Below are positions 6,399 to 8,200 of a DNA stretch of 8,200 nucleotides, in pieces (position 1 is the stretch's first letter; the number at the start of each line of letters is the position of its first letter). The DNA comes from Bacteroidota bacterium (lineage in GTDB: Bacteria; Spirochaetota; Spirochaetia; JABMQR01). The stretch spans positions 1 to 8,200 of the forward strand of contig JABMQR010000271.1 of NCBI GenBank assembly GCA_013202335.1. The letters are read 5' to 3'. Under the pieces are notes generated by a model. It searched no databases, was not told the origin of the DNA, and worked only from the letters and a program-made list of their open reading frames with translations. A program made the position numbers and the translations under genes.

Positions 6399-7757
6399 AT
6401 GCAAGCCTTAGATGAAAAGCTAGTAGAAAAGCAGTTTGAAAATGACAAGTTAACTGAAACTGTTAAAGAGAAATCAAATGAGCAAATTGATAGTAACGGC
6501 AAACTGTCAACAAGTGATGCAAATTTACAAGCCGCTCTGCAAACAATAAACGAAAAAAGCTTAGAAATTGTTGAATTGAAAGAAGTGATTTCCAGTAAGA
6601 CAGAGGAAAACTTCAATAACAGTCAGGCCTTAGCTACAGCAATAGCAAATAATACTGCCTTGGGTGACAAACTAGAAACGCAAAAAACGGAAATTGAAGA
6701 ATTAGGGAAAAAATTCAATCTGGAATTCGAGAATATAGCAAATAAGATATTGGAAACTAAATCGGAAAAATTCACAGAACTCAATAAATTCAACATAAAA
6801 ACTATTTTGGAGCCTTTAGGTAATAATATTGATGAATTTAAAAGAACCGTGAATGAGACTTACGATAAAGAATCTAAAGAACGTTTTTCGTTAGGTGAAA
6901 AAGTAAAAGAACTCGCTCTTTTAAACAAAGTCATCAGTGACGAAGCCAGAAATCTTACTAAAGCCTTAAAAGGTGAATCAAAAACTCAAGGTCGATGGGG
7001 CGAAATGATTTTGGAAAGCATCCTGGAGAAATCAGGTTTGAGAAAGGATGAGGAGTATTTCATTGAACATCAACTTATTGATGCTGAGGGAAATGCACTG
7101 AGATCAGATTTTGAAAATAAAAAAATGAGACCTGATGCGGTAATCAAGTACCCTGATAAAAGAAGTATAATAATCGATTCAAAAGTATCCTTAAATGCAT
7201 TTACGAGATTTTCCTCTTCGACAGATCTTGAAGAACAGAAAACAGAACTTGCGGCGCATGTTCGGGCCGTTAAAAATCATATAGTTGCATTGAGTACAAA
7301 AGGGTATGATGACTATGATAAGTCCCTTGATTTTGTAATGATGTTTATTCCCAGCGAACCTGCTTATATGGCTGCCCTGCAAGGTGATCCCGAACTATGG
7401 AATTTTGCTTACGATAAACGGATATTGTTGATAAATCCAACGAATTTGATCGTTTCATTAAAGCTTATTGTAGATTTGTGGAAACGAGAAAACCAAAATA
7501 GAAATGCACAGGAGATTGCAGCTCGCGGAGCAAAATTGTATGACAAATTTGTAAGTTTCGTTGAGAACCTGGAAGACGTTGGGAAATTTCTTGATAAATC
7601 TAAAGAGGCATATAATCATTCTTATAAACAGCTAAGTACGGGGAAAGACAATCTGGTGCTTCAATCAACAAAACTGAAAAATTTAGGCCTAAAGAATAAA
7701 AAGAAATTATCGCCAGAGCTGTTGGGAAATTCAGAAACAAACCTTATTTCGGAATAA
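6399..7757 (+). CDS. rmuC: RmuC-family protein, 5' end lost at the IS junction
   Basis: RmuC proteins are membrane-anchored, coiled-coil proteins with a PD-(D/E)XK-like nuclease fold that limit recombination at inverted repeats. The 452 residues show a coiled coil (about 1-120), then TQGRWGEMILESILEKSGLR (196-215). The nuclease-like core has PDAVIKYPD (245-253) and IIIDSKVSL (257-265; Asp246, Asp260, Lys262). FIPSEPAY (316-323) and the RNAQEIAARGAKLYDKF segment (368-384) follow, all matching E. coli RmuC in order. The usual N-terminal membrane anchor is missing. The frame runs upstream without a start (K-A-T-T-N-A-Q before Met1) to a stop at 6363-6365 inside the IS end. The ATG at 6399 has no ribosome binding site, so it is probably an internal Met. 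The gene was probably beheaded by the IS and may be a non-expressed pseudogene despite its intact core. Confidence 0.88.
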   Translation: MQALDEKLVEKQFENDKLTETVKEKSNEQIDSNGKLSTSDANLQAALQTINEKSLEIVELKEVISSKTEENFNNSQALATAIANNTALGDKLETQKTEIEELGKKFNLEFENIANKILETKSEKFTELNKFNIKTILEPLGNNIDEFKRTVNETYDKESKERFSLGEKVKELALLNKVISDEARNLTKALKGESKTQGRWGEMILESILEKSGLRKDEEYFIEHQLIDAEGNALRSDFENKKMRPDAVIKYPDKRSIIIDSKVSLNAFTRFSSSTDLEEQKTELAAHVRAVKNHIVALSTKGYDDYDKSLDFVMMFIPSEPAYMAALQGDPELWNFAYDKRILLINPTNLIVSLKLIVDLWKRENQNRNAQEIAARGAKLYDKFVSFVENLEDVGKFLDKSKEAYNHSYKQLSTGKDNLVLQSTKLKNLGLKNKKKLSPELLGNSETNLISE

Positions 7758-7769
7758 TTGTACTGTGGT

Positions 7770-7798
7770 TTGGATAGGAATTAATTAGTGCATATTAT
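7770..7798 (+). promoter_or_regulatory. Likely promoter for the AlbA-like gene remnant
   Basis: TTGGAT (7770-7775) and TATTAT (7793-7798) are spaced by exactly 17 bases. The -10 box matches the consensus at 5 of 6 positions, while the -35 box is weak (3 of 6). Transcription would start near 7805, about 28 bases before the ATG at 7833. Confidence 0.5.
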
Positions 7799-7832
7799 GA
7801 ACAAAAACACCTATCTATCGGAGGTTTATAAA

Positions 7833-7979
7833 ATGAACATGCCCATAAACATAGAAACATTACTTTCAGGCTCTGAAGTTGAAAGTCCTCGACTCGAGTT
7901 TAAAGAAGGCTTGAATCCAAAGGAGAAAAGCAAAGTGATTATTAGAGTATACAGAACGAAGGTAAAACTGAATGACTGA
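7833..7979 (+). pseudogene. AlbA/Schlafen-like (AAA_4, RecG-like ATP-binding) protein, N-terminal remnant
   Basis: The ATG at 7833 has a strong ribosome binding site, GGAGG (7820-7824), eight bases upstream; an earlier ATG at 7788 lacks one. The product begins MNMPINIETLLSGSEVESPR and continues LEFKEGLNPK. That is the characteristic start of AlbA_2/divergent AAA_4 proteins (often named RecG-like ATP-binding), which normally continue with a HTICAFAND...GGGYI segment over several hundred residues. Here it switches after about residue 32 to an unrelated basic tail (VIIRVYRTKVKLND) and stops at 48 residues. The tail may be the end of a different gene joined by a deletion, since it overlaps the DUF1016 start by eight bases as operon genes often do. 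Such proteins often occur in defence and restriction-modification loci. No working domain remains. Confidence 0.65.
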
Positions 7980-8088
7980 AAACAAAAGCCTAATCAATCA
8001 GAAAGAATACAAATCCCTTATCTCAAACCTGACAATGAGAATCAAAACAGCTAGGAGTCTGTCGGACTTTCCAGCCATTATTGGTTAG
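7972..8088 (+). pseudogene. DUF1016/YhcG-like nuclease gene, N-terminal remnant
   Basis: This 38-residue frame is too short for routine gene calling. It starts at an ATG with AAGG (7959-7962) nine bases upstream and overlaps the preceding frame by eight bases. The product begins MTENKSLINQKEYKSLISNL and continues TMRIKTAR. This resembles the start of DUF1016_N (YhcG-type, PD-(D/E)XK nuclease) proteins, which usually continue with an AVNxEL...LYWxIG segment over about 330 residues. Similarity ends at Arg28 (8053-8055), and SLSDFPAIIG then leads to a stop. The break coincides with an IS-like terminus. Genes of this family often lie within type I restriction-modification operons. The assignment is from memory of the family's N-terminal pattern on a short match. 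Confidence 0.55.
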
Positions 8089-8151
8089 TAATTTATGAGG
8101 CAATACGGCGATATAATCGTAAAAAGCAAAGACTAAACTATGGGTAAATGC

Positions 8152-8157
8152 TATACT
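8152..8157 (+). promoter_or_regulatory. Possible -10 box for the right-edge gene
   Basis: TATACT matches the -10 consensus at 5 of 6 positions and would start transcription near 8164, about 30 bases before the ATG at 8194. The -35 position at 17-base spacing (AAGACT, 8129-8134) matches only its central GAC, so the promoter is weak or uncertain. A perfect TATAAT also occurs at 8112-8117, without a recognisable -35 box. Confidence 0.35.
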
Positions 8158-8160
8158 ACG

Positions 8161-8193
8161 AGTAACTAAAAGCAACTATTGTATGGAGTTACT
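8161..8193 (+). promoter_or_regulatory. Inverted repeat overlapping the translation start region of the right-edge gene
   Basis: AGTAACT (8161-8167) is the exact reverse complement of AGTTACT (8187-8193), with a 19-base loop. The right arm covers the last two bases of the ribosome binding site and the spacer right up to the ATG at 8194. In RNA this hairpin could mask the translation start. The repeat is seen directly; regulation is inferred. Confidence 0.5.
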
Positions 8194-8200
8194 ATGTCAG

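Larger units (their letters stand above)
8056..8200 (+). mobile_element. Start of a third insertion sequence, partial at window edge (inferred)
   Basis: From about 8056 (AGTCTGTCGGACTTTCC) the DUF1016-like reading ends, and 138 bases of non-coding leader follow. An ATG at 8194 with GGAG (8185-8188) five bases upstream opens a frame that leaves the window after two codons. An IS terminus followed by a transposase leader is the simplest reading. Its end does not match that of the left-edge or central elements, so it would be a different IS. The family cannot be named from this end alone. Confidence 0.5.

Noticed and set aside
7788..7832. Earlier start (ATG at 7788) for the AlbA-like remnant
   Set aside because: It would lie within the predicted promoter -10 region, has no ribosome binding site, and adds residues unlike the family. 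The ATG at 7833 has a strong GGAGG.
1..8200. CRISPR array, tRNA, rRNA or riboswitch
   Set aside because: No regularly spaced direct repeats, cloverleaf-like segments or known aptamer signatures were seen on either strand, although only a manual reading was possible.

Overview
This is an AT-rich bacterial window with several insertion sequences (ISs) and broken genes. It contains a YesM-type sensor kinase with a start-of-gene remnant of its response regulator, a clan GH-G-like glycoside hydrolase, an IS4/IS1634-type transposase, RmuC, and remnants of AlbA-type and DUF1016-type genes. This mix fits an anaerobic, carbohydrate-using spirochaete or Firmicutes-like host. The lineage is an inference with low confidence. 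No rRNA, tRNA or CRISPR array is visible.

Layout. Positions 1-113 look like the end of an IS whose own gene starts at the window edge on the minus strand. It cuts a response regulator after about 17 codons (113-164). Upstream of it on the minus strand lie a large two-sensor histidine kinase (182-2869) and a glycoside hydrolase (2856-4550), which overlap by 14 bases. Together these form the tail of a sugar-utilisation operon. A strong minus-strand terminator (4569-4600) sits just before the hydrolase ribosome binding site.

The centre holds a complete-looking IS of about 1.7 kb (about 4665-6379). It has imperfect terminal inverted repeats, an intact DDE transposase with a clear promoter, and a ten-base palindrome (ATTACGTAAT) present in both ends and again just after the promoter -10 box. 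Its right end abuts rmuC (6399-7757), which keeps its nuclease-like core but has lost its start and membrane anchor. After rmuC, a promoter and strong ribosome binding site lead into an AlbA/Schlafen-like gene that loses family similarity after about 30 codons. It overlaps the first 28 or so codons of a DUF1016 (YhcG-like) gene, which is cut by what looks like a third IS. The third IS's own reading frame begins at 8194.

How the parts relate. The hydrolase, kinase and regulator once formed a sense-and-degrade carbohydrate module, and the kinase now lacks its adjacent partner. The AlbA and DUF1016 pieces resemble scars of a defence or restriction-modification locus. I see no intact undescribed system. 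The most unusual items are the kinase with two sensor modules, the palindrome shared by the IS ends and its promoter, the apparent IS-mediated junctions, and a hairpin that could mask the translation start of the right-edge IS gene.
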